A stretch of 13,226 bases of DNA from Marinilabilia sp964403175. GTDB lineage: Bacteria > Bacteroidota > Bacteroidia > Bacteroidales > Marinilabiliaceae. The translations under genes and the position numbers were made by a program. Below the pieces are notes generated by a model. It saw only the letters and a program-made list of their open reading frames with translations. It searched no databases and was not told the origin of the DNA. Numbering within the stretch: position 1 is the first letter of the stretch; the number at the start of each line of letters is the position of its first letter. Below are positions 6,902-13,226 of this stretch, in pieces. Location: the NCBI GenBank assembly GCA_964403175.1, contig CAYOFH010000093.1:1-13226 (forward strand), in the 5' to 3' direction.

Positions 6902-8852
6902 CCTCAATAATTTCCGAATGATTGCTCTCATCATCGGAAAGTAGTTCAGCCCACTCCCATTGATTAATAGCGGGCAGACTTGACTCTTCCTCATCCTGTT
7001 TCTTATAGAAAGAAAGAATCTGCTGTAATTCCTCAGCATGTGTTTCCATATGTAAAGCTTCATCAGAAAGGAATTCTGCCATTTGAGCTGTGTTTTGGGT
7101 TTCTGCATTGAGCTGTTGAATAGCTTTAGCTATATGTGATGCTTCAGAATTTTGCTGTAATGACATGGAGGCCAGGTTTTGTAAAACATTGCTGTTCTTG
7201 ATAATAACTTGATTGATGTTGTCCAGATTTACAAGTGCTTCATCAGATGATTGTTGTCCCTTTTCGGTCAGAGTATTCAAATCTCCTGCCGCTACTTTCA
7301 CTTTCTCTGCCAAATCACGCATAGCCTTTGCAATCGTTGCAAATCCTTTGTTGTTGCCGTCATTGCGTCCGGCTTCAATGGAAGCGTTGAGGGACAGAAT
7401 GTAGGTTTGCGAGGCAAGTTCGGAAATTACGGCCGACCTGTTTATCAATACTTGCATGATATCAATGGCTTTCCGGTTTTGTGAAATATAGACATCAACA
7501 TCTCTTTGTGCTTTTTTCAGATCTGAGGTAGCCTTGCTGGCTTCCATACTGCTGTTTTCTGTAAGTGATTGCATTTCTTCTACCGAAGCAGATATTTCTT
7601 CTGCTGAAGATGCCTGAGAAGTAGTAGTGTTTGTGAGGTTTTCTGAACGGTTTTTGAGTTTTTGCGTCAGGTCGTTGAGTGATTTTCCGATATTTGTGAG
7701 TGCAAAAACCATTCGCGTGGTTTGATCCTGATGAGCTTTCATAGAGCGTGTTAACTTTCCTATTTCATCATCTCTGGATGAGTCTGGAATGGCAACCAGA
7801 ATCCCATCCGATTGCATTTCTGCAATGTTAGTAAGTTCCCGTAAGGGGTTGGAGAGAGAACGGCTGATGCGCCAGGCCAGAAAAATACCTGTAATGAGTG
7901 CCAGTGATATGCTCCACCACCAGATATTTCGGGCATTGGATGCATGTTGCAAATTGGATTGAGCACTTTGTTTCAGGAATTGTTCCTGTTGATCTGCCAT
8001 ATCCATAGTCAAGGACAAGCCACGGTCAAGGAAATCGTGGTTGTTCAGTTGGTTGTATACACTCCAGTTCTCTCTGAGAGACTCAAGGGATTGTTCACAG
8101 ATTTCATTTTGCACCAGAATTTCATTGAGAGCATCTACATCATATTGCTTGGTGGTCATTGGCAGAATGGTCTCCACATTCATCGTAATAATATCAAAAG
8201 AGGGGGCCAGATTATTCAGTAAAGAAGGATCGTTTTGATAGTTGGTTTCTCCAATGGTGATTTTCAGGTTTTCAGCAGTATTAACAATTTCATTCATCAG
8301 ATTAATCTTATCCACTCTTCTTTTTATAATGTAGTCGGCCGACTTTTTATCCACATCAGATTTTAATTTCTTATATTGAAGCCTCAGGTAATTGTCGGAT
8401 AGTTGTTGGAGTTTTATTTGTGCCGAATCCAGTTTGCCGTATGACTGATCAACTTCTCGGGATGCAATGAATGCTTTGGCAATTTGCCTGCGAAAATCTG
8501 ATAGTTCTTTTTCTATATGTGTCCATTTGGCTGCTTGACGATCCAGGGAACCTGCTTTCAGTTGCTCAAGGTTTTTTTCTGCCTTCTTGAGATGATGATT
8601 TGACATAATATAGTATTTTTCATTTTTGGAAGAAGAAAAGCTTCGTAAGTTGAAAATAGCCTGCTGCCAATGGTTTTGCAAATCATATGTTTGAGATAAT
8701 GCCGGTATGTGCTCTTTGACAAGCGTTCTCGACGAGTGATTAATGGAAAACAGACCAGATAACAATATACCTCCAAAAAGTGCAGTTACAAAAAGTATAA
8801 GTCCAAATCCGGTAAACAGTTTATGCCGGATTTTTAATGATTGCCAATTCAT
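6885..8852 (-). CDS. Methyl-accepting chemotaxis protein with divergent signalling tip
   Basis: A 655-residue membrane chemoreceptor. TM1 spans about 12-34, an all-helical periplasmic sensor about 35-308, TM2 about 310-328, HAMP about 329-383 and the MCP signalling coiled coil about 390-615, with an acidic tail. The large helical sensor (about 270 residues) is the size of helical bimodular domains, but I cannot confirm that fold. The hairpin tip (about 477-505) reads SQTYILSLNASIEAGRNDGN then NKGFA. It keeps N489, E493 and R496, but other usually invariant positions differ (Y for N after QT, NDGNNKG for AGEQGRG). It may couple differently to CheA/CheW or belong to a specialised array. There is no C-terminal CheR-docking pentapeptide. 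The ATG has an A-rich leader. No che genes are nearby. Confidence 0.9.
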   Translation of the reverse strand: MNWQSLKIRHKLFTGFGLILFVTALFGGILLSGLFSINHSSRTLVKEHIPALSQTYDLQNHWQQAIFNLRSFSSSKNEKYYIMSNHHLKKAEKNLEQLKAGSLDRQAAKWTHIEKELSDFRRQIAKAFIASREVDQSYGKLDSAQIKLQQLSDNYLRLQYKKLKSDVDKKSADYIIKRRVDKINLMNEIVNTAENLKITIGETNYQNDPSLLNNLAPSFDIITMNVETILPMTTKQYDVDALNEILVQNEICEQSLESLRENWSVYNQLNNHDFLDRGLSLTMDMADQQEQFLKQSAQSNLQHASNARNIWWWSISLALITGIFLAWRISRSLSNPLRELTNIAEMQSDGILVAIPDSSRDDEIGKLTRSMKAHQDQTTRMVFALTNIGKSLNDLTQKLKNRSENLTNTTTSQASSAEEISASVEEMQSLTENSSMEASKATSDLKKAQRDVDVYISQNRKAIDIMQVLINRSAVISELASQTYILSLNASIEAGRNDGNNKGFATIAKAMRDLAEKVKVAAGDLNTLTEKGQQSSDEALVNLDNINQVIIKNSNVLQNLASMSLQQNSEASHIAKAIQQLNAETQNTAQMAEFLSDEALHMETHAEELQQILSFYKKQDEEESSLPAINQWEWAELLSDDESNHSEIIEEKIYD

Positions 8853-8879
8853 AGATTTTTTAATTTATGTGTTTTGAAT

Positions 8880-8887
8880 CAAAAGTA
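8880..8887 (-). promoter_or_regulatory. Candidate -7 box of the chemoreceptor gene
   Basis: On the minus strand this reads TACTTTTG, an exact TAnnTTTG match. It lies 27 bases upstream of the ATG at 8852, giving a leader of about 20 bases. No clear TTTG lies at the -33 position, so the promoter is half-supported. Confidence 0.4.
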
Positions 8888-8999
8888 AACTCTTTAGGCC
8901 TGATGGGTGTTAAGTATATATTATGGAAATGTTTTGATTGAGTATTCAAACAATCCAGACAATTATTTGCAAACATTAATCATTTATTTTTTATTGTTT

Positions 9000-9869
9000 A
9001 TGAGCGTCTTAATAGATCAGAAATCCAAAGTGCTTGTTCAGGGATTTACCGGACGGGAAGGCACCTTTCATGCTGAACAGATGATTGAATATGGAACTAA
9101 TGTCGTAGGCGGTGTTACTCCCGGAAAAGGAGGAACTTTGCATCTGGGTTTGCCTGTTTTTAATACTGTGGCAGATGCCGTTAATGAAACGGAAGCCGAT
9201 ACATCCGTGATTTTCGTTCCTCCTGCTTTTGCTGCTGATGCTATTATGGAAGCTGCCGATGCAGGTATTCAGCTTATTGTTGCCATAAGTGAAGGTATTC
9301 CCACTTCGGATATGATTAAGGTTAAGGATTATTTGTCTACTCGTAAAAGTCGGTTGATTGGTCCAAACTGTCCGGGAATTATTAGTCCCGGAAAAGCAAA
9401 GGCAGGGATTATGCCGGGGTTTATCCATAAAGAAGGAACAATTGGGGTAATAAGTCGCTCGGGAACACTAACCTATGAGGCTGTTGATCAATTGACCAAG
9501 TTAGGACTTGGACAAAGCACCTGTATTGGTGTTGGTGGTGATCCTGTAATTGGGACCTCAACGTTGGACGCTGTAAAGTTGCTGATGGACGATGAGAATA
9601 CCGAAGGAATTGTAATTATCGGTGAAATAGGTGGAAATATGGAAACCCAGGCAGCAAGATGGATAAAGAATAATGGTACCAAGCCTGTGGTAGGTTTTAT
9701 TGCCGGCCAGACTGCCCACAAAGGTAGACGTATGGGACATGCCGGTGCCATTATCGGTGGTAAGGATGATACGGCAGCTGCCAAAATGAAGGTAATGAAA
9801 GAATGTGGTATCCATGTGGTGGAATCGCCTGCCGAGATCGGGGTTACTATGCAAAAGGCGCTGAGGTAA
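9000..9869 (+). CDS. sucD: Succinate-CoA ligase (ADP/GDP-forming), alpha subunit
   Basis: 289 residues, the standard length of SucD. The alpha subunit binds CoA and carries the phosphorylated histidine. With the beta subunit SucC it interconverts succinyl-CoA and succinate with nucleotide triphosphate formation in the TCA cycle. Visible features are the N-terminal CoA-binding GFTGREGTFH, the GPNCPGIISPG segment, and the active-site GHAGAIIGG with His247 (equivalent to E. coli His246 numbered without Met). The ATG at 9000 gives the canonical N-terminus (MSVLIDQKSKVLVQG). The in-frame extension back to 8907 is hydrophobic and unrelated. No sucC flanks it: upstream is a divergent chemoreceptor and downstream a convergent chemoreceptor relic, so the partner must be encoded elsewhere. 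Confidence 0.96.
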   Translation: MSVLIDQKSKVLVQGFTGREGTFHAEQMIEYGTNVVGGVTPGKGGTLHLGLPVFNTVADAVNETEADTSVIFVPPAFAADAIMEAADAGIQLIVAISEGIPTSDMIKVKDYLSTRKSRLIGPNCPGIISPGKAKAGIMPGFIHKEGTIGVISRSGTLTYEAVDQLTKLGLGQSTCIGVGGDPVIGTSTLDAVKLLMDDENTEGIVIIGEIGGNMETQAARWIKNNGTKPVVGFIAGQTAHKGRRMGHAGAIIGGKDDTAAAKMKVMKECGIHVVESPAEIGVTMQKALR

Positions 9870-9932
9870 CAGATGAAAGTTATTTAGTCATTAGTGATTT
9901 CTTTTGAAAACGACCTACTTAAAGAACCAGCG

Positions 9933-9971
9933 AAATCATAAAAATTAAACACTTTAAGAGGTTTATGATTT
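9933..9971. terminator. Inverted repeat downstream of sucD
   Basis: AAATCATAAA (9933-9942) pairs perfectly with TTTATGATTT (9962-9971) around a 19-base loop. The stem is AT-rich and is not followed by a T run, so it is at best a weak terminator or an RNA-stabilising stem. A stronger palindrome follows at 9985-10025. Confidence 0.3.
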
Positions 9972-9984
9972 GAGTTAGATGAAG

Positions 9985-10025
9985 GTAAGGGTTGATTTAC
10001 GGCAAAGCCGTAAATCAACCCTTAC
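9985..10025. terminator. Perfect 19-bp hairpin between convergent genes
   Basis: The arm GTAAGGGTTGATTTACGGC (9985-10003) and its exact complement (10007-10025) flank a three-base AAA loop. One more wobble pair and one A-T pair extend the stem to 21. It lies between the sucD stop and the convergent chemoreceptor relic, and reads as a stable hairpin on either strand, so a bidirectional terminator is the simplest reading. The absence of a T run on the plus side (TTATTAAAAC follows) leaves room for another role, such as an mRNA 3'-end stabiliser or a repeat unit. Confidence 0.55.
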
Positions 10026-10069
10026 TTATTAAAACATATTGAGGGCAGTCGCTTTTCTTTTACCGGGCA

Positions 10070-10357
10070 TTAATTATTGCCGGAAAATGCCTCCGTACTT
10101 TGCCTCAGCTCCTCTGACTTGTTTTTAAGTTGCTCCAGATATTGAGTCATTTCGTCCGACTCTCTTGCTGTTCTTTGTATTGAATCATTAAGTTGATCAA
10201 TTGCCGAAGTGATTTGTTGCACCGCACTGCTTTGCTCTTCGCTGTTCAGGACAATTTCATGAACCAGATCTGATGTTTTCTTTATTTCCGGAATAAGAAG
10301 ATTTAGCTTTTGAGATACTTCTTCCACCGACGATTTGCTTTTTCCGGCCAATTGTAA
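10070..10357 (-). pseudogene. C-terminal relic of a methyl-accepting chemotaxis protein
   Basis: About 95 codons matching only the last helix of an MCP signalling domain. The segment SSVEEVSQKLNLLIPEIKKT, followed by SDLVHEIVLNSEEQSSAVQQ and AIDQLN, is typical of the C-terminal methylation helix. The sensor, membrane helices, HAMP and hairpin tip are all absent. The open frame has no ATG at its beginning: only a TTG at 10351, three codons after an in-frame stop at 10358-10360. The other frames upstream do not resume MCP sequence, so it looks like a deletion or rearrangement remnant rather than a simple frameshift. It is not a tandem copy of the intact receptor at 6885-8852, whose tail differs. 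Expression as a short coiled-coil protein is possible but unsupported. Confidence 0.7.
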
Positions 10358-10525
10358 TTATTGTCATTCTGAAAGGCGAAAATCATTTTTATTGAGGAAG
10401 ACCATATTTCACGGATGGTTGGGCATAGAAACAGATAATTTATGAAACCAGATTTGACGATGTCAATAGTTCAGATTAGAGCCTGGAAAGGCATTTTGTG
10501 TCATTTTTTACTAATTTGTAATCTT

Positions 10526-10596
10526 TCCCGGAAAAAGGTGATTGGTTTTTTTATTTGGGATTTGGGGTGTGCAGGAAAAATCGTTATTTTCCGGGA
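10526..10596. repeat. Inverted repeat pair in the sir2 upstream region
   Basis: TCCCGGAAAA at 10526-10535 and its exact complement TTTTCCGGGA at 10587-10596 are 51 bases apart. The first lies in a near-palindrome, TTTCCCGGAAA. The second overlaps the predicted -7 box of the deacylase gene. It could be paired operator sites for a regulator, or chance. Confidence 0.35.
10561..10592 (+). promoter_or_regulatory. Candidate sir2 promoter
   Basis: TTTG at 10561-10564, 20 bases, then TATTTTCC at 10585-10592 fits the Bacteroidota pattern at the -33 box and in most of the -7 box. Transcription would begin near 10600, about 23 bases before the ATG at 10623. This argues against the upstream in-frame start at 10542. 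Confidence 0.4.
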
Positions 10597-10622
10597 TACC
10601 GAACAGCAAATTTATAGTTGAT

Positions 10623-11360
10623 ATGAGAGAACAACAACTCGAAAAAGCGGTTAATGTTTTACGTAATTCCCAATATGCTATTGCGTTTACCGGTGCCGGA
10701 ATCTCTGTGGAGAGTGGAATTCCTCCTTTTCGCGGAGAAGACGGGATATGGGAAAAGTATGATCCGCAGGCGTTGGATTTGGATTTCTTTCATGAAAAAT
10801 CCGAAGCTTCATGGAAAGTAATCCGGGAGATTTTTTATGATTTTTTTGGAGTGGCACAACCCAATGATGCGCATAAAGTACTTGGCCGCATGGAGCAAAA
10901 CGGATTAGTAAAATGTGTCATTACCCAAAATATTGATAATCTTCATCAGGCAGGTGGGAGTTCAGTCGTTTATGAATTTCACGGAAACTCCCAGCGTATG
11001 ATCTGTACATTATGTGGACATTATTTCCCTGCTGTAGAGGTTGATTTTAATAATTTGCCTGTAAAGTGTCCTAAATGCAGCGGATTGGTAAAACCGGATT
11101 TTACTTTTTTTGGAGAATCCATTCCTTCGGAAGCTTATGCAGGTAGTTTGGAAGCTGCACGGAAAGCAGATGTCTGCATGATTATTGGAAGTTTGGGGGA
11201 AGTGATGCCCGCGGCTATGGTACCCTGGGAAGCAAAAAGAAATGGAGCCACCATTATTGAAATTAATCCCAAACCCACCAATTTTACCGGCCCGCTGACG
11301 GATATTCATCTTGTTGCCAGAGCTTCGGAAGCGTTGCTGGCACTGGAAGAGAGGTTGTAG
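10623..11360 (+). CDS. Sir2 family NAD-dependent protein deacylase
   Basis: A 245-residue single-domain sirtuin that removes acyl groups from lysine using NAD+, releasing nicotinamide and O-acyl-ADP-ribose. The NAD-binding motif GAGISVESGIPPFRG is at the N-terminus. TQNIDNLHQAGG follows, then the catalytic His120 in EFHGN. A complete zinc site is formed by C128, C131, C149 and C152 (CTLC and CPKC). The segment VKPDFTFFGE and a GSLGEVMPA loop complete the Rossmann core. The Tyr-x-x-Arg pair that marks SIRT5/CobB-like desuccinylases is not evident after the FRG motif, so ordinary deacetylation is more likely. The ATG at 10623 places the motif at the usual distance from the N-terminus and sits behind a plausible promoter. 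The 27-residue upstream extension is unrelated sequence. The gene is monocistronic. Confidence 0.94.
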   Translation: MREQQLEKAVNVLRNSQYAIAFTGAGISVESGIPPFRGEDGIWEKYDPQALDLDFFHEKSEASWKVIREIFYDFFGVAQPNDAHKVLGRMEQNGLVKCVITQNIDNLHQAGGSSVVYEFHGNSQRMICTLCGHYFPAVEVDFNNLPVKCPKCSGLVKPDFTFFGESIPSEAYAGSLEAARKADVCMIIGSLGEVMPAAMVPWEAKRNGATIIEINPKPTNFTGPLTDIHLVARASEALLALEERL

Positions 11361-11674
11361 CTTTTTTTATGTCCCAACCCTTCGGTAAGGTTTTACCAAT
11401 GCCTGATAAAGAGCTATTTAATGAATTGTCGCGAATTAGTAGCATAATAGCCCGTTAAACTTTTTCAAAGACCTGGAAGTCAATTTTTTAAGTTTAAACG
11501 AAGGGTTTGATAAAATTTAGAATATCAATGTTATACGATTTGTCTCATCTTTAACTTCTAAAAATCTAACGTTCTGTTGTGTAGCAACCATTTATAAAAA
11601 AAGACATTGCGTTATTGCGCCTGGGTGTTTATGCTGTTTTTTGCGAACCGTTAATGTCTGGTTAATAAACAAAT
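11361..11674. other. Intergenic region, sir2 / mscS-type gene
   Basis: 314 bases with no credible gene. Almost half is MITE copy 3 with its target duplication (11439-11586). A small GGTAA/TTACC hairpin at 11384-11397 follows the deacylase stop but lacks a T run. Between 11587 and 11674 I find no convincing TAnnTTTG promoter for the channel gene. Confidence 0.6.
11439..11586 (+). mobile_element. MITE-like element copy 3 with target duplication (diverged)
   Basis: A 136-bp element at 11445-11580 flanked by the perfect 6-bp direct repeat GTAGCA (11439-11444 and 11581-11586). The left end is TAATAGCCCGTTAAACTTTT and the reverse complement of the right end CAACAGAACGTTAGATTTTT, about 15 of 23 matching by hand count. 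It is the most diverged copy: the terminal ~25 bases and the TATCAATGTTATA core still match copies 1 and 2, while the middle and the inner palindrome are degraded. It has no ORF. It lies 94 bases upstream of the mechanosensitive channel start, in the same orientation as the other two copies. Confidence 0.72.
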
Positions 11675-12742
11675 ATGGAAGAATTATTCTCAAATACCTC
11701 AAAACCGGAAAGTCTATGGATCCCGGTACTTATATCTGCCTTAGTTTTAATTGCTGCATGGGTAGTAGGAGTTTGGCTTACAAGAACCCTGAAAAAAATG
11801 ATGCGGCGGCAATTGAAAACCGGACTTGAAAATGTTTTTAATTTGATAAAAACACCTCTGAAGTTATTATTGGTCAGTATTGGAATCAGTATTCTTAATT
11901 TTTATTATCAGGATTATTGGAATATGAAAACCAATCAGTTGGTGTTTTTGCTTTTGGTTTTTGTTATTACCTGGCTCGGAATAGCGCTGGTAAGAAGTAT
12001 AAAACATTTTGTTCTGACCGGATATGACATTGGGAGCGAAGACAATCTAAAAGCACGGAAGATGCACACCCAGATGCGGGTTTTTGAGAGAATTCTAATT
12101 GTTTTGATCTTTTTTATTTCCATAGCTGTTGCTCTGCTTAGTTTTGAGAAGATCCGTGAAATCGGTGTCAGTCTTTTGGCGTCGGCGGGCATTGCAGGTT
12201 TGATTCTGGGTTTTGCTGCCCAAAAAAGTCTTTCTCTTTTACTCGCGGGGTTTCAAATTGCCATTACGCAACCCATAAGACTTGAAGATGCTGTAATTGT
12301 AGAAGGTGAATGGGGATGGGTTGAAGAGATCACGCTTACTTATGTGGTAATACGTATTTGGGACAGACGAAGACTGGTGGTACCTATTAATTATTTTATT
12401 GAAAAATCTTTTCAAAACTGGACACGGCATTCTGCCGACATTATGGGAACCGTTTTTATCTATGTCGATTATGGTTTTCCGGTTGAGAAAATGCGTGAGG
12501 AGATGAAGCGGATATTGCCACAGATCCCCGAATGGGATGGCAATGTCAATGTATTGCAGGTAACTAATTGTACTGAAAAAACGATGGAGCTGCGGGCGTT
12601 GGTTAGTGCACTTAATTCACCGCGGGCCTGGGACTTAAGAGTACGGTTGCGGGAAGAACTGATCACCTTTTTGCAAAGAGAATATCCGCAATATCTGCCC
12701 AAGGCAAGAATCACCCTTGAAGGGAATGATAAAGATGATTGA
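11675..12742 (+). CDS. MscS-family mechanosensitive ion channel
   Basis: A 355-residue inner-membrane channel that would open under membrane tension to release solutes during osmotic downshock. Hydrophobic helices lie near residues 14-36, 60-77, 87-107 and 138-157. The pore helix TM3 (about 163-199) contains the Ala/Gly-rich ASAGIAGLILGFAAQKSLS, the close-packing pattern typical of MscS. It is followed by the beta domain (QPIRLEDAVIVEGEWGWVEE, then RRLVVPINYFIEK) and a C-terminal alpha/beta domain with a charged tail. Four predicted helices before the pore helix make it slightly larger than the E. coli MscS of 286 residues. The ATG is preceded by an A-rich AATAAACAAAT leader. It is a single-gene unit between the deacylase and fabG, without a recognisable terminator. 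Confidence 0.92.
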   Translation: MEELFSNTSKPESLWIPVLISALVLIAAWVVGVWLTRTLKKMMRRQLKTGLENVFNLIKTPLKLLLVSIGISILNFYYQDYWNMKTNQLVFLLLVFVITWLGIALVRSIKHFVLTGYDIGSEDNLKARKMHTQMRVFERILIVLIFFISIAVALLSFEKIREIGVSLLASAGIAGLILGFAAQKSLSLLLAGFQIAITQPIRLEDAVIVEGEWGWVEEITLTYVVIRIWDRRRLVVPINYFIEKSFQNWTRHSADIMGTVFIYVDYGFPVEKMREEMKRILPQIPEWDGNVNVLQVTNCTEKTMELRALVSALNSPRAWDLRVRLREELITFLQREYPQYLPKARITLEGNDKDD

Positions 12743-12894
12743 ATATGCTGTTTTGTCTGCCCAAACCTGTTAAAATAGCCCAAAAACATCCGTTATTTAC
12801 AAAACTTTTAACATCTTTACAGTTCAAAAAATCAGAAACAGTTTAAAGTTTGTTTTTGTAAATTGAATATCAGAAACTTAAACCAGATTTTGAA

Positions 12895-13226
12895 ATGAAG
12901 TTATTAGAAGGAAAAACTGCAATTGTAACCGGCGCAGCCCGGGGAATAGGTAAGGCTATCGCTCTTCGCTTTGCTGCGGAAGGATGCAATGTTGCGTTTA
13001 CCGATTTGGAATACAATGAGGCTGCCCAGGCCACCGAGCAGGAGATTACTGCTATGGGGGTTAAAGCAAAAGGTTATGCCTCCAATGCTGCAAAGTTTGA
13101 AGAAACCCAGCAGGTTGTTGATGACATTGTTAAGGAGTTTGGACAGGTTGATATCCTGGTTAATAATGCCGGAATTACCAAAGATACGCTGCTTATGCGA
13201 ATGACTGAAGATCAGTGGGATGCAGT
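12895..13226 (+). CDS. fabG: SDR-family 3-oxoacyl-ACP reductase, 5' part
   Basis: The first 110 codons of a short-chain dehydrogenase, cut by the window end. The Rossmann glycine motif TGAARGIG is near residue 13, and NNAGIT, the conserved SDR structural motif, falls at about residues 90-95. The start MKLLEGKTAIVTGAARGIGK closely resembles FabG, which reduces 3-oxoacyl-ACP with NADPH in fatty-acid elongation. The catalytic Ser-Tyr-Lys lie beyond the window, so other SDR functions cannot be excluded. The ATG is the first in frame. The upstream 152-base region holds no clear promoter match. Confidence 0.85.
   Translation, partial: MKLLEGKTAIVTGAARGIGKAIALRFAAEGCNVAFTDLEYNEAAQATEQEITAMGVKAKGYASNAAKFEETQQVVDDIVKEFGQVDILVNNAGITKDTLLMRMTEDQWDA

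Noticed and set aside
6620..7108. Long minus-strand ORF spanning the hemH and chemoreceptor 3' ends
   Set aside because: It is antisense to hemH and out of frame in the chemoreceptor gene, with no domain similarity.
8907..8999. N-terminal extension of SucD to 8907, resembling a signal segment
   Set aside because: The hydrophobic stretch is translated AT-rich intergenic DNA. SucD is cytoplasmic, and the ATG at 9000 gives the canonical 289-residue protein.
10361..10440. Possible frameshifted continuation of the chemoreceptor relic upstream on the minus strand
   Set aside because: One other frame is open for about 30 codons, but the translation does not look like the MCP hairpin or LAERSK-type sequence expected there.
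10542..10622. N-terminal extension of the sirtuin to 10542
   Set aside because: The 27 extra residues do not resemble the family and would place the start upstream of the best promoter match. The ATG at 10623 gives the normal N-terminus.
11384..11397. GGTAA-GGTT-TTACC hairpin as the sirtuin terminator
   Set aside because: It has a five-pair stem without a T run and is too weak to call.
11641..11829. Small plus-strand ORF overlapping the start of the MscS-type gene
   Set aside because: It overlaps a clear membrane channel gene in another frame, with no start context or recognisable domain.

Overview
This window looks like a draft-assembly contig from a member of the Bacteroidota, probably Bacteroidales or a close relative. 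Three things suggest this. The proteins look like that phylum. Ribosome-binding regions are A-rich with no Shine-Dalgarno. Several start codons sit just behind matches to the phylum's promoter pattern (TTTG, about 20 bases, then TAnnTTTG). A run of exactly 100 N at 2301-2400 is a scaffold gap of unknown true size. The assignment is an inference from these traits, not from a marker gene.

Layout from left to right: a calcineurin-like phosphatase (minus, 8-679); a Ste24-type M48 membrane protease (plus, 1045-2286); the assembly gap; a large M16C presequence-protease-like lipoprotein (minus, 2401-5378, C-terminus lost in the gap); ferrochelatase hemH (plus, 5861-6871), convergent with a methyl-accepting chemotaxis protein with an unusual signalling tip (minus, 6885-8852); sucD (plus, 9000-9869); a start-less C-terminal relic of another chemoreceptor (minus, 10070-10351); a Sir2 deacylase (plus, 10623-11360); an MscS-type channel (plus, 11675-12742); and the first 110 codons of a fabG-like reductase (plus, from 12895) cut by the window end. 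Nearly every gene stands alone with its own intergenic region. There is no obvious operon and no shared pathway. The set is mostly housekeeping: haem synthesis, TCA cycle, fatty-acid synthesis, proteolysis, osmotic protection and taxis.

The most interesting non-gene signal is a family of three short dispersed elements (705-839, 5649-5783, 11445-11580). Each is 135-136 bp. They share sequence along most of their length, end in imperfect inverted repeats of about 23 bp, and are flanked by different short direct repeats (TATTCA, TTTAA, GTAGCA). That is the signature of a non-autonomous transposable element (MITE). All three lie in the same orientation, in three of the longest intergenic regions, upstream of plus-strand genes. 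One lies only about 25 bp upstream of the divergent phosphatase start. No transposase gene is present in the window. I see no defence system, CRISPR array, tRNA or rRNA, and no convincing novel multi-gene system.
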